From assembly GCF_014705605.1 (NCBI RefSeq), contig NZ_JACXIZ010000034.1:1-37366 (forward strand): 37,366 nt of DNA, read 5' to 3'. The stretch comes from Paenibacillus sabuli (GTDB lineage Bacteria; Bacillota; Bacilli; Paenibacillales; Paenibacillaceae). Position 1 is the first letter of the stretch; each line of letters begins with the position of its first letter. The notes beneath the pieces are model-generated. The model was not told the origin of the DNA and searched no databases. It saw only the letters and a list, made by a program, of their open reading frames with translations. The translations under genes were made by a program, and so were the position numbers. Shown here one piece after another: positions 7,396 through 15,570 of the stretch.

Positions 7396-8655
7396 TTAGC
7401 CGCGCGCGTTCATGAGCCAGCCGCTGGAAGGCAGGATCCAGGCTGCTTGCATCATCGTTCCGCGGAAGTAGGTGTATTGATCGAGCGCTTGGGCGGCGGG
7501 GTTCATCAGCTCGATGGCCGGCTGCTGCCGCAGCCGCTCGATCGTCTGATGCAGCATGCGCAGCCATCCGGCAGCCGCCGTCATCTCGCGCCGGACGCGC
7601 GGGGCGTCCTCCTCCAGCGCGGCATGTAGCCGCGCCTCGTCCAGCACCCAGCCCTGACGCGGCTCTGCGGCGAGCCCGATGCGCTCAGCGGCGTAGGTAC
7701 GAATACAGGCGTCGATGTCGCGCTGCAGCGTCGGGTTGAGGTGGCCGGACAATGCCGCATGGAGGCTGTGCAGCTCGCTGATGCGGGCTGCGACCTCGGC
7801 GAGCTGACGCGTCACGGCATCGCGGTCGAAGCCGACGCGCACAGTGACGATCGTCTCGCCGGCCTGGCGCAGCGACAGCCGCACGCGACCTCCGTCCAGC
7901 GACAGGACATTGCCCTCAGTCTCGGCCTCGGCGCCGTTAACCAGACATCGGGCATTGCGAGCCGGCGCGTCGATCTTGCCCAAGCCGGTGGCGCTGATCG
8001 CGCTGCCGCTTGCTTCGTCGTGAATCGCGAAGGCGTGCTCCGGTCCGGAGCTGGCGGCGCATAGCTCGAGCTGCAGCGTGCCGGCTTGCTTGTCCTCGCG
8101 GATCGCGGCAGTATAAGCCGGGCCGAGCTGCTGCAAGGCGTAATACAGCTTGCCCAGCGCGTGCGCGTTCAGGTCGCCGGGCACGATGGTCACATCCAGC
8201 GCGTGCTGCGTTTCGGCCGATTGTATCGTGAAGCGATGCGTACCGGGCTCGATGAGCGAGGGAGCGTTTTTGACGACCTCGTAGCTGCGGTTGCGCTGTC
8301 CGGAGGCGAGCGCTTGCACCTCGAGCGCATAGCTCTGCAGGTAAGCGCCACGATCCGCCTCGCCCTCCAGCCCGTCCCGATCCGCATAGACCGCGCGTTC
8401 CTCCCAAGCCGTGGTAGACGCGGCCAGCATCGTCAGGATGGCACGCTCGGCCTCGCCAGCCGCTATCAGCCATCGCTTCACGCTGGTTGCGGCTTGGCGA
8501 GCGGACTTGTCCCGCTTGCTGCGTGTCGGCAAAGCCGTATACTCGGCGAGCATCGCCCGTTCCTCGCGCAACGGGTAATGGCCGTAAGGTGTAATCTGCT
8601 GAATCGGGTGCGTCCCGTAATGACGCATGCGCACCCCGCTCATGATGCCATTCAT
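7396..8655 (-). CDS. FliD-like (flagellar hook-associated protein 2-related) protein
   Basis: A 419-residue protein with no signal peptide or membrane segment. The middle resembles FliD: a heptad-rich opening, a beta segment ending LVNGAEAETEGNVLSLDGGRVRLSL (FliD proteins have a similar VNG...S-N-x-I...G-V-x-L stretch), then ETIVTVRVGFDRDAVTRQLAEVAARI, similar to the FliD run V-x-V-x-x-D-x-x-x-x-x-x-I-x-x-F-V-x-x-Y-N. The ends do not look like a complete cap protein, and no flagellar genes flank it. It starts at ATG 8655-8653 with GGAGGG 7 bases upstream. I infer an orphan FliD relative; the family call rests on pattern memory and could be wrong. Confidence 0.5.
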   Translation of the reverse strand: MNGIMSGVRMRHYGTHPIQQITPYGHYPLREERAMLAEYTALPTRSKRDKSARQAATSVKRWLIAAGEAERAILTMLAASTTAWEERAVYADRDGLEGEADRGAYLQSYALEVQALASGQRNRSYEVVKNAPSLIEPGTHRFTIQSAETQHALDVTIVPGDLNAHALGKLYYALQQLGPAYTAAIREDKQAGTLQLELCAASSGPEHAFAIHDEASGSAISATGLGKIDAPARNARCLVNGAEAETEGNVLSLDGGRVRLSLRQAGETIVTVRVGFDRDAVTRQLAEVAARISELHSLHAALSGHLNPTLQRDIDACIRTYAAERIGLAAEPRQGWVLDEARLHAALEEDAPRVRREMTAAAGWLRMLHQTIERLRQQPAIELMNPAAQALDQYTYFRGTMMQAAWILPSSGWLMNARG

Positions 8656-8708
8656 CGCGTTCCCTCCATTTCATGCCGCCCGAGCGGCAGAGGTAATAGG
8701 TTACTTAT

Positions 8709-8736
8709 ACTATACCCAATTTTGTCCGTTATGTAA
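8709..8736 (-). promoter_or_regulatory. Sigma-A-like promoter for the FliD-like gene
   Basis: On the minus strand TTACAT (8736-8731) is followed after 16 bases by TATAGT (8714-8709), about 53 bases before the ATG at 8655. An inverted GTTAC/GTAAC pair brackets the promoter (8699-8703 and 8733-8737). Confidence 0.5.
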
Positions 8737-8746
8737 CGACTCGCGA

Positions 8747-8772
8747 CGGGCATGCCGCGTGCGGCATGCCCG
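8747..8772. other. Perfect 12-bp-stem hairpin without T-run
   Basis: CGGGCATGCCGC and GCGGCATGCCCG form a perfect 12-bp inverted repeat around GT. It lies between two minus-strand genes, downstream of the small hypothetical gene at 8861-9226. Neither flank has a T-run, so it is not a textbook terminator; it may be a processing or 3'-end stabilising structure. Confidence 0.6.
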
Positions 8773-8860
8773 GAGTGCGCGTGTGCGAGGTCTGATTGGC
8801 CATAGATCGGCTGACGCCTTGCGCCAATGAATTCAGTATAGCACTGCTATGCAGGCTGCC

Positions 8861-9226
8861 CTACAGAATGAGGAACAGCAGCGCCAGCAGCGCCAGGTCA
8901 AGTCCGATCGGCGGTCCGAACGGACGATAGGGGCCGTAGCCGTAAGATCCGTATGGTGCACCGAAGGCGCGCGTGTGCACCTGCGGGCCTCCTTTGCCTT
9001 TACGGGCCTTGCGCCGGGCGGTGCGGTGCGGCTTGTTGAGCGTCTCCAGACGCTCTCCCTCGGTATACGCCTCCTCGCAATCGGGCGCTTCGTTGAGCAT
9101 CAGGCGACCGCCGCCGCAGCTGGTGAGGATGCCGACATGGCGCGTGCCATCCTGCATCACGGCGCAGACGAGCTGCCCGCAGAATTGGTTGATGCGTGCT
9201 TCCTCCAGCGGAAATATCGGTTCCAT
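8861..9226 (-). CDS. Small hypothetical protein with Gly/Tyr-rich region and C-terminal hydrophobic tail
   Basis: A 121-residue protein I do not recognise. Residues 10-48 (INQFCGQLVCAVMQDGTRH, then GILTSCGGGRLMLNE) look like a small beta-barrel resembling Sm/SH3-type folds and carry three of the protein's four cysteines. Residues 63-80 are very basic, 81-106 are rich in Gly, Tyr and Pro, and 107-121 form a hydrophobic tail (LALLALLFLIL) too short for certain membrane anchoring. The Gly/Tyr/Pro composition recalls small spore-coat proteins, but that is only a compositional hint. GGAGGG lies about 8 bases before the ATG at 9226-9224. It is transcribed away from the YwmB-family gene. Confidence 0.7.
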   Translation of the reverse strand: MEPIFPLEEARINQFCGQLVCAVMQDGTRHVGILTSCGGGRLMLNEAPDCEEAYTEGERLETLNKPHRTARRKARKGKGGPQVHTRAFGAPYGSYGYGPYRPFGPPIGLDLALLALLFLIL

Positions 9227-9315
9227 GGTGGGATTCCCTCCTTAAACGCGGTTATACCGACACTATATTCATCTACAGGCGAATGTGTATGGATGGATAC
9301 CCAGATTGTGCACTG

Positions 9316-9324
9316 TGGTATAAT
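9316..9324 (+). promoter_or_regulatory. Extended -10 promoter for the YwmB-family gene
   Basis: TGGTATAAT is an extended -10 element (TGnTATAAT) with a perfect -10 hexamer, about 33 bases before the ATG at 9357. No good -35 is seen, which is common when the -10 is extended. Confidence 0.55.
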
Positions 9325-9356
9325 GAAGGCGATTATTCATACGAACAAGGTGTGTG

Positions 9357-10106
9357 ATGAAGGTGAATGAACGGCAACGTCGCGTCAATGGCATCGCGCT
9401 CGCGCTGCTCGTGCTGGCGGTGGCGAGCGCCTGGCTGATCGTCGACCAGCGGCGCGAGCGTGCGGGCGGCGGCGAGCCGGAGGGCTCCGCGCTGCTCCAT
9501 GATATGGACAGGCTCTGGGACTGGGCCGGACCGCAATTGCAGGGCGGCGCCTCGGCGGCGTCGTGGTCGGTGCGATGGGACGGCGAGCTGACGCATGCGC
9601 AGCTGGACGCGCTCGCGCAGCAGCTGCGCATGCAGCCGCCGGCGCCCGGTGGGAAGACGGCGCAAGCGCTGCGCCAGGATGCCAGCGGCACGCTGCGCAT
9701 GTGGATGACGCCGGCGGCGGGCGCCGCGGACGGAGGCTGGGCCGTCCTGCTCTATGAGGGTCGAGCAGGACAGCCGCTGGCCGTGCTGCACCAGGCGGTC
9801 GACGGCATCGAGACGGTGCTGAAGGCAGAGGAGCTGGACCTGCGTCCATATGTCACGCTGCGCGGCGAGGCGAGGAGCGCGGAGGCGGCGCAGACGGTGG
9901 CGGGCAAGGCCGGCGGCGAGCTGGTGGAGAGTTACGACGACGGCCGCACGGCGAGTATGACGTACTATTCGGAGCAGTTGCGCTTGCGTACGCAGAGCGG
10001 CGGCAACGCTGTCAATTTGCAGCTTGCGCTGCGCCGCGGCAGCGCAGAGGCGCCGGACGCGCTGATTGCGGGCGCGCCGCTCATTACCGGCGATTATACG
10101 CCGTAG
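9357..10106 (+). CDS. YwmB-family protein (TATA-box-binding-like fold), membrane-anchored
   Basis: A 249-residue protein with one N-terminal membrane segment (about residues 11-29, GIALALLVLAVASAWLIV) and an extracytoplasmic remainder. The C-terminal region, with YDDGRTASMTYYSEQL, then NLQLALRR and DALIAGAPLITGDY, resembles the YwmB family known from Bacillus, a DUF of unknown function with a TATA-binding-protein-like fold. The ATG at 9357 follows AAGGTG closely; a GTG at 9354 is an equivalent alternative. In Bacillus the gene sits near cell-wall and sporulation genes, but here the neighbours (a hypothetical gene and zwf) give no functional clue. Confidence 0.6.
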   Translation: MKVNERQRRVNGIALALLVLAVASAWLIVDQRRERAGGGEPEGSALLHDMDRLWDWAGPQLQGGASAASWSVRWDGELTHAQLDALAQQLRMQPPAPGGKTAQALRQDASGTLRMWMTPAAGAADGGWAVLLYEGRAGQPLAVLHQAVDGIETVLKAEELDLRPYVTLRGEARSAEAAQTVAGKAGGELVESYDDGRTASMTYYSEQLRLRTQSGGNAVNLQLALRRGSAEAPDALIAGAPLITGDYTP

Positions 10107-10236
10107 CGAATGACGCTCTCCCGTTCTGGATGCTTCGATCAGTTTTTTTTATAAGTGCCGAATAGCGAATTGCAATTGAATATGCTACACTACATTACAA
10201 ACAAGCACCAAAATACATACGAGAGAATGAGGGATT

Positions 10237-11793
10237 ATGACCGAACAAGCGAGAACCGAAGCAGCCGCGACGGCAGGCGCGGTTTATTATCTTTTTGGCG
10301 CGACAGGCGACCTGGCACGGCGCAAGCTGTTCCCGGCCTTGTTCAGCCTATATAAGGAAGGCAAGCTAGGCGACGACTTCGCTGTGGTGGGATTGGCGCG
10401 GCGGCCGCGCACGGACGAGCAATTCCGCAGCGACATCTACGAATCGATCGGCGAATTTTGCCGTTACAAGGCGACCGATACCGAGCTGTGGAACCGCTTT
10501 GCGGAGCACTTCGTCTATATGTCGCTGGACATCAACAACGTCGAAGGCTTCCGCGATCTGAACCGATTGAGCGGGCATCTGGATGACAAGTTCGGCATCG
10601 CCGGCAATCGGCTGTTCTATCTGGCGCTGGCGCCGGAGCTGTTCGGCCCGGTGTCATTCAACCTGCGCGACGGCGGTCTGCTGGAGTCGAAGGGCTGGCA
10701 CCGCGTCGTCATCGAGAAGCCGTTCGGCTACGATCTGCCGTCGGCCCAGGAGCTCAACGACCAGATCACCCAGGTGTTCCGCGAGGAGGACATCTATCGC
10801 ATCGACCACTATCTCGGCAAGGAGATGGTGCAGAATATCGAGGTCATCCGCTTCGCCAATGCCTTGTTCGAGCCGCTGTGGAACAACAAACACATCGCCA
10901 ACGTGCAGATCACGCTATCGGAGACGGTCGGCGTCGAGGATCGGGGCGGCTATTACGACAAGTCCGGCGCGCTGCGCGACATGGGGCAGAATCACATGCT
11001 GCAGCTGCTGACGATGATCGCGATGGAGCCGCCGAGCCGGCTGCACGGCGAGGACATCCGCGACGAGAAGGTCAAGGTGCTGCGCTCGCTGCGGCAGTAC
11101 GAGACGGACGAGGACGTGCGGGCGCATGTCGTGCGCGGCCAGTACGGGTCGGGCGAGGCGCGCGGCAAGGCGCTGCCGGGCTACCGCGAGGAAGACAAGG
11201 TCGATCCGCAGTCGGCGACGGAGACGTACTTCGCCGCCCGGGTGCTGGTGGACAATCTGCGCTGGGCAGGCGTGCCGTTCTACATCCGCACCGGCAAGCG
11301 GCTCCCGGTCAAGACGACCGAGGTCGTGGTCGAATTCAAGAATATTCCGAACAACGTGCTGTTCGGCCAGCGCCACGATCTCGCGCCGAATCTGCTCGTC
11401 ATCCGCGTCAATCCGATGGAGGGCATCTATCTCAAGATCAACGCCAAGCAGCCCGGCTCGGATACGGCGGTGCAGCCGGTGGCGATGGAATTCTGCCAGA
11501 GCTGCCAGATCGGTCTCAATACGCCGGAGGCATACGAGCGTCTCATCTACGACGCCTCGCGCGGCGACGCGACCTACTTCACGCGCTGGGACGAGGTGTC
11601 CGAGGCGTGGCGGTTCGTGGACAAGATCGCGGCGGCCTGGAAGTCCGGCGCGGGCGATCTGCAGCAGTATCCGGCGGGCTCGTGGGGCCCGGAGCGCTCG
11701 CACGAGCTGCTGGGCGAGGACGGCTTCCACTGGTGGCCGGTCAACGGGCAGGATGAGGATAATGTCATCTGGATCACGAATACGGGCAAGTAA
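10237..11793 (+). CDS. zwf: Glucose-6-phosphate 1-dehydrogenase
   Basis: A 518-residue cytoplasmic enzyme that oxidises glucose 6-phosphate with NADP+ to 6-phosphogluconolactone, the entry step of the oxidative pentose phosphate pathway. The nucleotide-binding motif GATGDLARRK is at 21-30, the substrate-binding signature RIDHYLGKE at 188-196, and the later DMGQNHMLQLLTM carries the conserved His region. The length is normal for the family. The ATG at 10237 is preceded by a GAGGGA-like ribosome site. It appears monocistronic, with a hairpin downstream at 11822-11867. Its product route supplies NADPH and ribose 5-phosphate, the latter the source of PRPP for the purine operon further along, though the two are not linked transcriptionally. 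Confidence 0.97.
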   Translation: MTEQARTEAAATAGAVYYLFGATGDLARRKLFPALFSLYKEGKLGDDFAVVGLARRPRTDEQFRSDIYESIGEFCRYKATDTELWNRFAEHFVYMSLDINNVEGFRDLNRLSGHLDDKFGIAGNRLFYLALAPELFGPVSFNLRDGGLLESKGWHRVVIEKPFGYDLPSAQELNDQITQVFREEDIYRIDHYLGKEMVQNIEVIRFANALFEPLWNNKHIANVQITLSETVGVEDRGGYYDKSGALRDMGQNHMLQLLTMIAMEPPSRLHGEDIRDEKVKVLRSLRQYETDEDVRAHVVRGQYGSGEARGKALPGYREEDKVDPQSATETYFAARVLVDNLRWAGVPFYIRTGKRLPVKTTEVVVEFKNIPNNVLFGQRHDLAPNLLVIRVNPMEGIYLKINAKQPGSDTAVQPVAMEFCQSCQIGLNTPEAYERLIYDASRGDATYFTRWDEVSEAWRFVDKIAAAWKSGAGDLQQYPAGSWGPERSHELLGEDGFHWWPVNGQDEDNVIWITNTGK

Positions 11794-11821
11794 AGCATAA
11801 TCTGCATAAATCGGGATGAAC

Positions 11822-11867
11822 AACAGCGTCTCCGCTTCCGCTGCCTGGCGGTGCGGCAGACGCTGTT
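11822..11867 (+). terminator. Terminator-like hairpin after zwf
   Basis: AACAGCGTCT pairs perfectly with AGACGCTGTT, and the 26-base loop can fold further (CCGC against GCGG). It begins 28 bases after the zwf stop. There is no T-run after it, so termination efficiency is doubtful. Confidence 0.45.
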
Positions 11868-12034
11868 CGTCCGTGAAGCGCATTGGTCCGAGTAGCGGTC
11901 GATGTCCGTCTGTGAGGCGCGCCGAATACGTGCGTTGTCATGCGTAGCGGTGCGCGCCGAAGAGGGCGCAAGATTATTCGGATTAGGGCGTGCCGACGGG
12001 CAGGCGAATTCTAGATAATGAAGGGATGGCATGT

Positions 12035-13618
12035 ATGAGCAAAGTAGACACCGGGGAGCTGGCGAAGGAGGTCGAGCGGCGGCGGACGTTCGCGATCATC
12101 TCTCACCCCGATGCGGGCAAGACGACCTTGACCGAGAAGCTGCTGCTGTATGGAGGCGCGATCCGGCTGGCCGGCACGGTCAAGGCGCGCAAGGCGAGCA
12201 AGCACGCGACCTCAGACTGGATGGAAATCGAGAAGCAGCGCGGCATCTCGGTCACCTCGAGCGTGATGCAGTTCGACTATCTCGGCCACCGCATCAATAT
12301 TCTGGATACGCCGGGTCACCAGGACTTCAGCGAGGACACCTATCGCACGCTGACGGCCGCCGACAGCGCGGTCATGCTGATCGACGTCGCCAAGGGCGTC
12401 GAGGCGCAGACGATCAAGCTGTTCCAGGTGTGCCGGCAGCGCGGCATCCCGATCTTCACCTTCATCAACAAGCTCGACCGCGAGGGCCGCAGCCCGTTCG
12501 AGCTGATGGAGGAGCTGGAGCAGGTGCTCGGCATCCGCTCCGTGCCGATGAACTGGCCGATCGGCATGGGCCGCGAGCTGTGCGGCGTGTACGACCGGAT
12601 GAACGATCAGGTGGAGCTCTTCCAGGGCAACGACCACTCCACGATCGAGGTGCGCAAGGTCGGCGACTACAACGATCCGATCATCCGCGAGATGGCGGGC
12701 GAGTACCTGCACGACCAGCTGCGCGAGGAGCTGGAGCTGCTCGACGTGGCGGGCGATCCGTTCGATCTCGACAAGGTGAGCCGCGGCGAGCTGACGCCGG
12801 TGTTTTTCGGCAGCGCGGTCAATAATTTCGGCGTACAGACGTTCCTGGAGAGCTTCCTCAAGCTGGCCCCCAAGCCGGCACCGCGCCAGAGCACGGAGGG
12901 CGAGGTGCTGCCGACGGAGCCGCGGTTCACCGGCTACGTCTTCAAGATCCAGGCCAATATGAACCCGGCCCATCGCGACCGGATCGCCTTCCTGCGCATC
13001 TGCTCCGGCCGCTTCGACCGCGGCATGAGCGTCAAGCATGTGCGCGTCGGCAAGGACATCAAGCTGTCGCAGCCGCAGCAGTTCCTGGCGCAGGACCGGG
13101 ATATCGTCGAGTCGGCCTATCCGGGCGACATCATCGGCTTGTTCGACCCGGGCATCTTCCGCATCGGCGACTCGCTGGCGCAGGGCGGCGGGGTCGTCTT
13201 CAACGAGCTGCCGACGTTCTCGCCGGAGCTGTTCGCCAAGGTGACGGTCAAGAACGCGCTCAAGCACAAGCAATATCAGAAGGGGATCGACCAGCTCACT
13301 GAGGAGGGCACGGTCCAGGTGTTCCGGACGGCGAGCTTCGACGAGACGATCCTGGGCGTGGTCGGGCAGCTGCAGTTCGAGGTGTTCGAATACCGGATGC
13401 GCGTCGAATACGGCGTCGAGATCCAGCTGCATCGGATGCCGTACCAGTTCGCCCGCTGGCTCGTCGCCGACAAGATCGACCCGGCCAAGTTCCGCATCAA
13501 TTCGACGCTCGTCAAGGACAAGAAGGACAACTATGTCGCCCTCTTCGAGAACGAATACGCGATGCGCACCGCAATCGACAAAAATCCGGACGCGCAGTTC
13601 CTGGAGACCGCGCCTTAG
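12035..13618 (+). CDS. prfC: Peptide chain release factor 3
   Basis: A 527-residue translational GTPase that recycles RF1/RF2 from the ribosome after termination. The GTPase motifs are clear: P-loop SHPDAGKTT at 23-31, switch I region with KQRGISVTSSVMQF, DTPGHQDF for G3, and NKLDREG for G4. The C-terminal half has the RF3 domains (FTGYVFKIQANMNPAHRDR, then QLQFEVFEYRM). The ATG at 12035 is preferred over upstream ATGs at 11990 and 12026 because AAGGGA lies 8 bases before it and the family N-terminus fits. It stands alone, followed by about 730 bp of repeats before a convergent gene. Confidence 0.95.
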   Translation: MSKVDTGELAKEVERRRTFAIISHPDAGKTTLTEKLLLYGGAIRLAGTVKARKASKHATSDWMEIEKQRGISVTSSVMQFDYLGHRINILDTPGHQDFSEDTYRTLTAADSAVMLIDVAKGVEAQTIKLFQVCRQRGIPIFTFINKLDREGRSPFELMEELEQVLGIRSVPMNWPIGMGRELCGVYDRMNDQVELFQGNDHSTIEVRKVGDYNDPIIREMAGEYLHDQLREELELLDVAGDPFDLDKVSRGELTPVFFGSAVNNFGVQTFLESFLKLAPKPAPRQSTEGEVLPTEPRFTGYVFKIQANMNPAHRDRIAFLRICSGRFDRGMSVKHVRVGKDIKLSQPQQFLAQDRDIVESAYPGDIIGLFDPGIFRIGDSLAQGGGVVFNELPTFSPELFAKVTVKNALKHKQYQKGIDQLTEEGTVQVFRTASFDETILGVVGQLQFEVFEYRMRVEYGVEIQLHRMPYQFARWLVADKIDPAKFRINSTLVKDKKDNYVALFENEYAMRTAIDKNPDAQFLETAP

Positions 13619-13621
13619 CGG

Positions 13622-13935
13622 TGGGTGATGCGGCGCTAGGGCGCACGCTGCGGCGAATCGGGGCATGACGCAGACGGGAGCACGGCGCGGTAAGCGGAGC
13701 AATGGGGCGCCGCTGTCGTGGGAAGGAGCGTGATGCTGAGCTATGGAGTGCCGGTGTCGTGGCACGGTGCGTAATGCGGCGATACGGGGTGCCGCTGCAT
13801 AGGTCTGGTGCGTGATGCGGTGATGCGTGGTGCCGCTGCATAGGTCTGGTGCGTGATGCGGCGATGCGGGGTGGCGCGCTGCATAGGTCTGGTGCGTGAT
13901 ACTGAGCTATGGGTGCCGATGACGCGGGGTGGAGC
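13622..13935 (+). repeat. Degenerate 41-bp tandem array
   Basis: Units aligned on TGCGTGATGCGG start at 13686, 13727, 13768, 13809 and 13850 (41-bp steps) and 13893 (43-bp step). The last three full units share CTGCATAGGTCTGG; earlier ones become progressively degenerate back to about 13622, just after the prfC stop. No open frame of interest crosses it. Confidence 0.75.
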
Positions 13936-13976
13936 GAGCTGCCGCGTTACACAATGTCTGCACCCGGTTCCCGGGG

Positions 13977-14158
13977 AACTGCAAAAATACAGTTATTTTG
14001 TTTGCTAGCTAGTCGGGCATTGGCGTGAACTGTAAAAGTACAGTTAATTGCATTAAAAAGGCGCTTCAAGGCGCGAAGTAACCCCAAATAACTGCACTTA
14101 TGCAGTTGAATCTCAAAAATCAGGTGTTGGGGGCAAAAATAACTGCACTTTTACAGTT
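13977..14158. repeat. Repeat family B, copy 1: four 18-bp inverted repeats, 51-62-51 spacing
   Basis: Inverted repeats at 13977-13994, 14028-14045, 14090-14107 and 14141-14158 follow AACTGYAAAAGTRCAGTT. The first two carry AAAA loops and the last two the complementary TTTT-like loops, so the unit is forward, forward, reverse, reverse about a centre at 14067.5. Start-to-start spacings are 51, 62 and 51 bp. The same spacing recurs at 32158-32339. It lies between prfC and the convergent TM2 gene. Confidence 0.9.
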
Positions 14159-14171
14159 CGAGGCATGCTTG

Positions 14172-14318
14172 CGGCAACATCGCTAGGTCAGCGGTTGGCA
14201 ACATGGCGAGCGGCGGCAACATCGCTAGGTCAGTGATTGGCAACATGGCGAGCGGCGGCAACATCGCTAGGTCAGTGGTTGGCAACACGGCGAGCGGCGG
14301 CAATGTCGGCAGGTCTGG
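14172..14318. repeat. 42-bp tandem repeat (three and a half copies)
   Basis: CGGCAACATCGCTAGGTCAG recurs at 14172, 14214, 14256 and, diverged, 14298, with exact 42-bp steps. The copies are nearly identical, so the array is recent. Because 42 is a multiple of three it leaves repetitive open frames on both strands (for instance MASGGNIARSVIGN units on the plus strand), which I do not treat as genes. Confidence 0.88.
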
Positions 14319-14350
14319 GCTGAGTGACTTGGCGTGCAACTGCTTCATCA

Positions 14351-14707
14351 CTACTGCCGTGGTGGCTGATCAAGCGCATCTGCGATGTGCCGGGCATGCA
14401 GCAGCTCGCGGGCGAGCGCTTGCTCAATCTCGACATTGCGGGAGCGAATCCAGCGGGGCATGCGGAAGGCATCGATGATCCACCACACGAACGTCACGGC
14501 CAGGCCGAGCACGGTCAGGCTGAGCGCGAGTTGAACGGCGCCGGTCAGTGGACGCCCCATATAGAAGCGATGGCCGCCGAACAGACCGACAAAATACCAC
14601 ACGACATAGGCGACGGCCGGCTGCTTGGCGCAGGCGGCCATCGCCGTGCGCAGGGAAGCCTGTTCTTGCTCTGTGAGCTGCAGCCGCAACGAATAGGATG
14701 GGAACAT
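14351..14707 (-). CDS. TM2 domain-containing protein
   Basis: A 118-residue membrane protein. The TM2 pattern is clear: a first membrane segment (about 32-45), the turn GGHRFYMGR at 44-52, and a second segment (56-81) ending WWIIDAFRMP. A helical tail of about 35 residues follows. TM2 proteins are small inner-membrane proteins of unknown role. The ATG at 14707-14705 is chosen because GGAGGAGG lies 6 bases upstream; an upstream in-frame start at 14743 has no such site. It is transcribed away from the YwaF-type gene and towards the repeat-filled region after prfC. Confidence 0.85.
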   Translation of the reverse strand: MFPSYSLRLQLTEQEQASLRTAMAACAKQPAVAYVVWYFVGLFGGHRFYMGRPLTGAVQLALSLTVLGLAVTFVWWIIDAFRMPRWIRSRNVEIEQALARELLHARHIADALDQPPRQ

Positions 14708-14802
14708 CGCCAACCTCCTCCGGGATCGCCCGCTGCGGGTCATTCGAAGGAACGGATGGAAGCGGGCAGGTGCATTTAGTATAGCATGGGGGGCTGGAGC
14801 GC

Positions 14803-15570
14803 ATGAATACCTTTTTCGGTCCGCAAGGATCTTCCTTCGTCGCGTATTCGACGCAGCATCTCGCGGCGCTGGCCGGACTAGCCATTGCTCTGCTGCTCAT
14901 CGTGCTGCTGCGCCGTCCGCTGCGTGGCAGGCCTGGGGCACAGCGCGCGCTCCGCCACGGGCTGGGCGCGTTGCTGCTCGTTTTATTTGCCTTGCTGCAG
15001 CTATGGTACATCGTCAACGGACGCTGGAGCGCTGCCGAGTCGCTGCCGCTCCAGCTCTCCACCCTGACGCTGCTGCTGGCCGCGGTGCTGATGTTCCGGC
15101 CCGGGCGGCGGCTGTTCGAGTTCGTCTACTTCGCGGGTATCGGCGGGGCGCTGCAGGCGCTGTTCACGCCGGTGCTTGACGTCGGATTCCCGCACTTCTG
15201 GTACGTCTACTTCTTCGCCGGTCACGGCGGCACGGTGCTCGCGCCGCTCTATCTCGCCGTCGTGGAGGGGTATCGCCCGCGCGGCTGGGGCGCGGTGGTG
15301 CGCACAGTGCTATGGATTGATGCGCTCGTGCTGCTGCTGCTGCCGATCAACGCCTGGACCGGGGGCAACTACATGTTCGTCTCGCGCAAGCCGTCGACGC
15401 TGTCGCTGCTGGACGCGCTCGGGCCGTGGCCGTGGTATCTGGTCTGGCTGCAGCTCGTGGCGCTGCTCTTGTTCGCGGTGCTGATGCTGCCGTTCTCGCT
15501 GGCGCGGCGCCGGGAGGGGCGGCGCCAGCGGCCGGGCAAGCAGGATGCCTCGGCGGCGGGGCCTCGCTAG
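14803..15570 (+). CDS. YwaF-type (TIGR02206 family) integral membrane protein
   Basis: A 255-residue protein with about six to seven hydrophobic segments. It matches the YwaF/TIGR02206 family: an N-terminal FSTQHL-like motif (YSTQHLAALAGLA), SLPLQLSTLTLLLAA, HFWYVYFFAGHGG, and NYMFVSRKPSTLSLLDALGPWPWY near the C-terminus, all regions conserved in that family of unknown function. The C-terminal 25 residues are basic and probably cytoplasmic. The ribosome site is a G-rich GGGGGGCTGGAG just before the ATG at 14803. There is no operon partner on this strand until the lacI promoter. Confidence 0.8.
   Translation: MNTFFGPQGSSFVAYSTQHLAALAGLAIALLLIVLLRRPLRGRPGAQRALRHGLGALLLVLFALLQLWYIVNGRWSAAESLPLQLSTLTLLLAAVLMFRPGRRLFEFVYFAGIGGALQALFTPVLDVGFPHFWYVYFFAGHGGTVLAPLYLAVVEGYRPRGWGAVVRTVLWIDALVLLLLPINAWTGGNYMFVSRKPSTLSLLDALGPWPWYLVWLQLVALLLFAVLMLPFSLARRREGRRQRPGKQDASAAGPR

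Noticed and set aside
10130-10236. Terminator after the YwmB gene and promoter of zwf
   Set aside because: A T-run (TTTTTTTT near 10143) and several TTGCAA/TTGAAT-like hexamers exist, but the stem before the T-run is poor and no -35/-10 pair with proper spacing could be supported.
14151-14351. 66-codon minus-strand frame with 14-residue repeats
   Set aside because: Explained by the 42-bp tandem array, which leaves open frames on both strands; no own ribosome site was identified.
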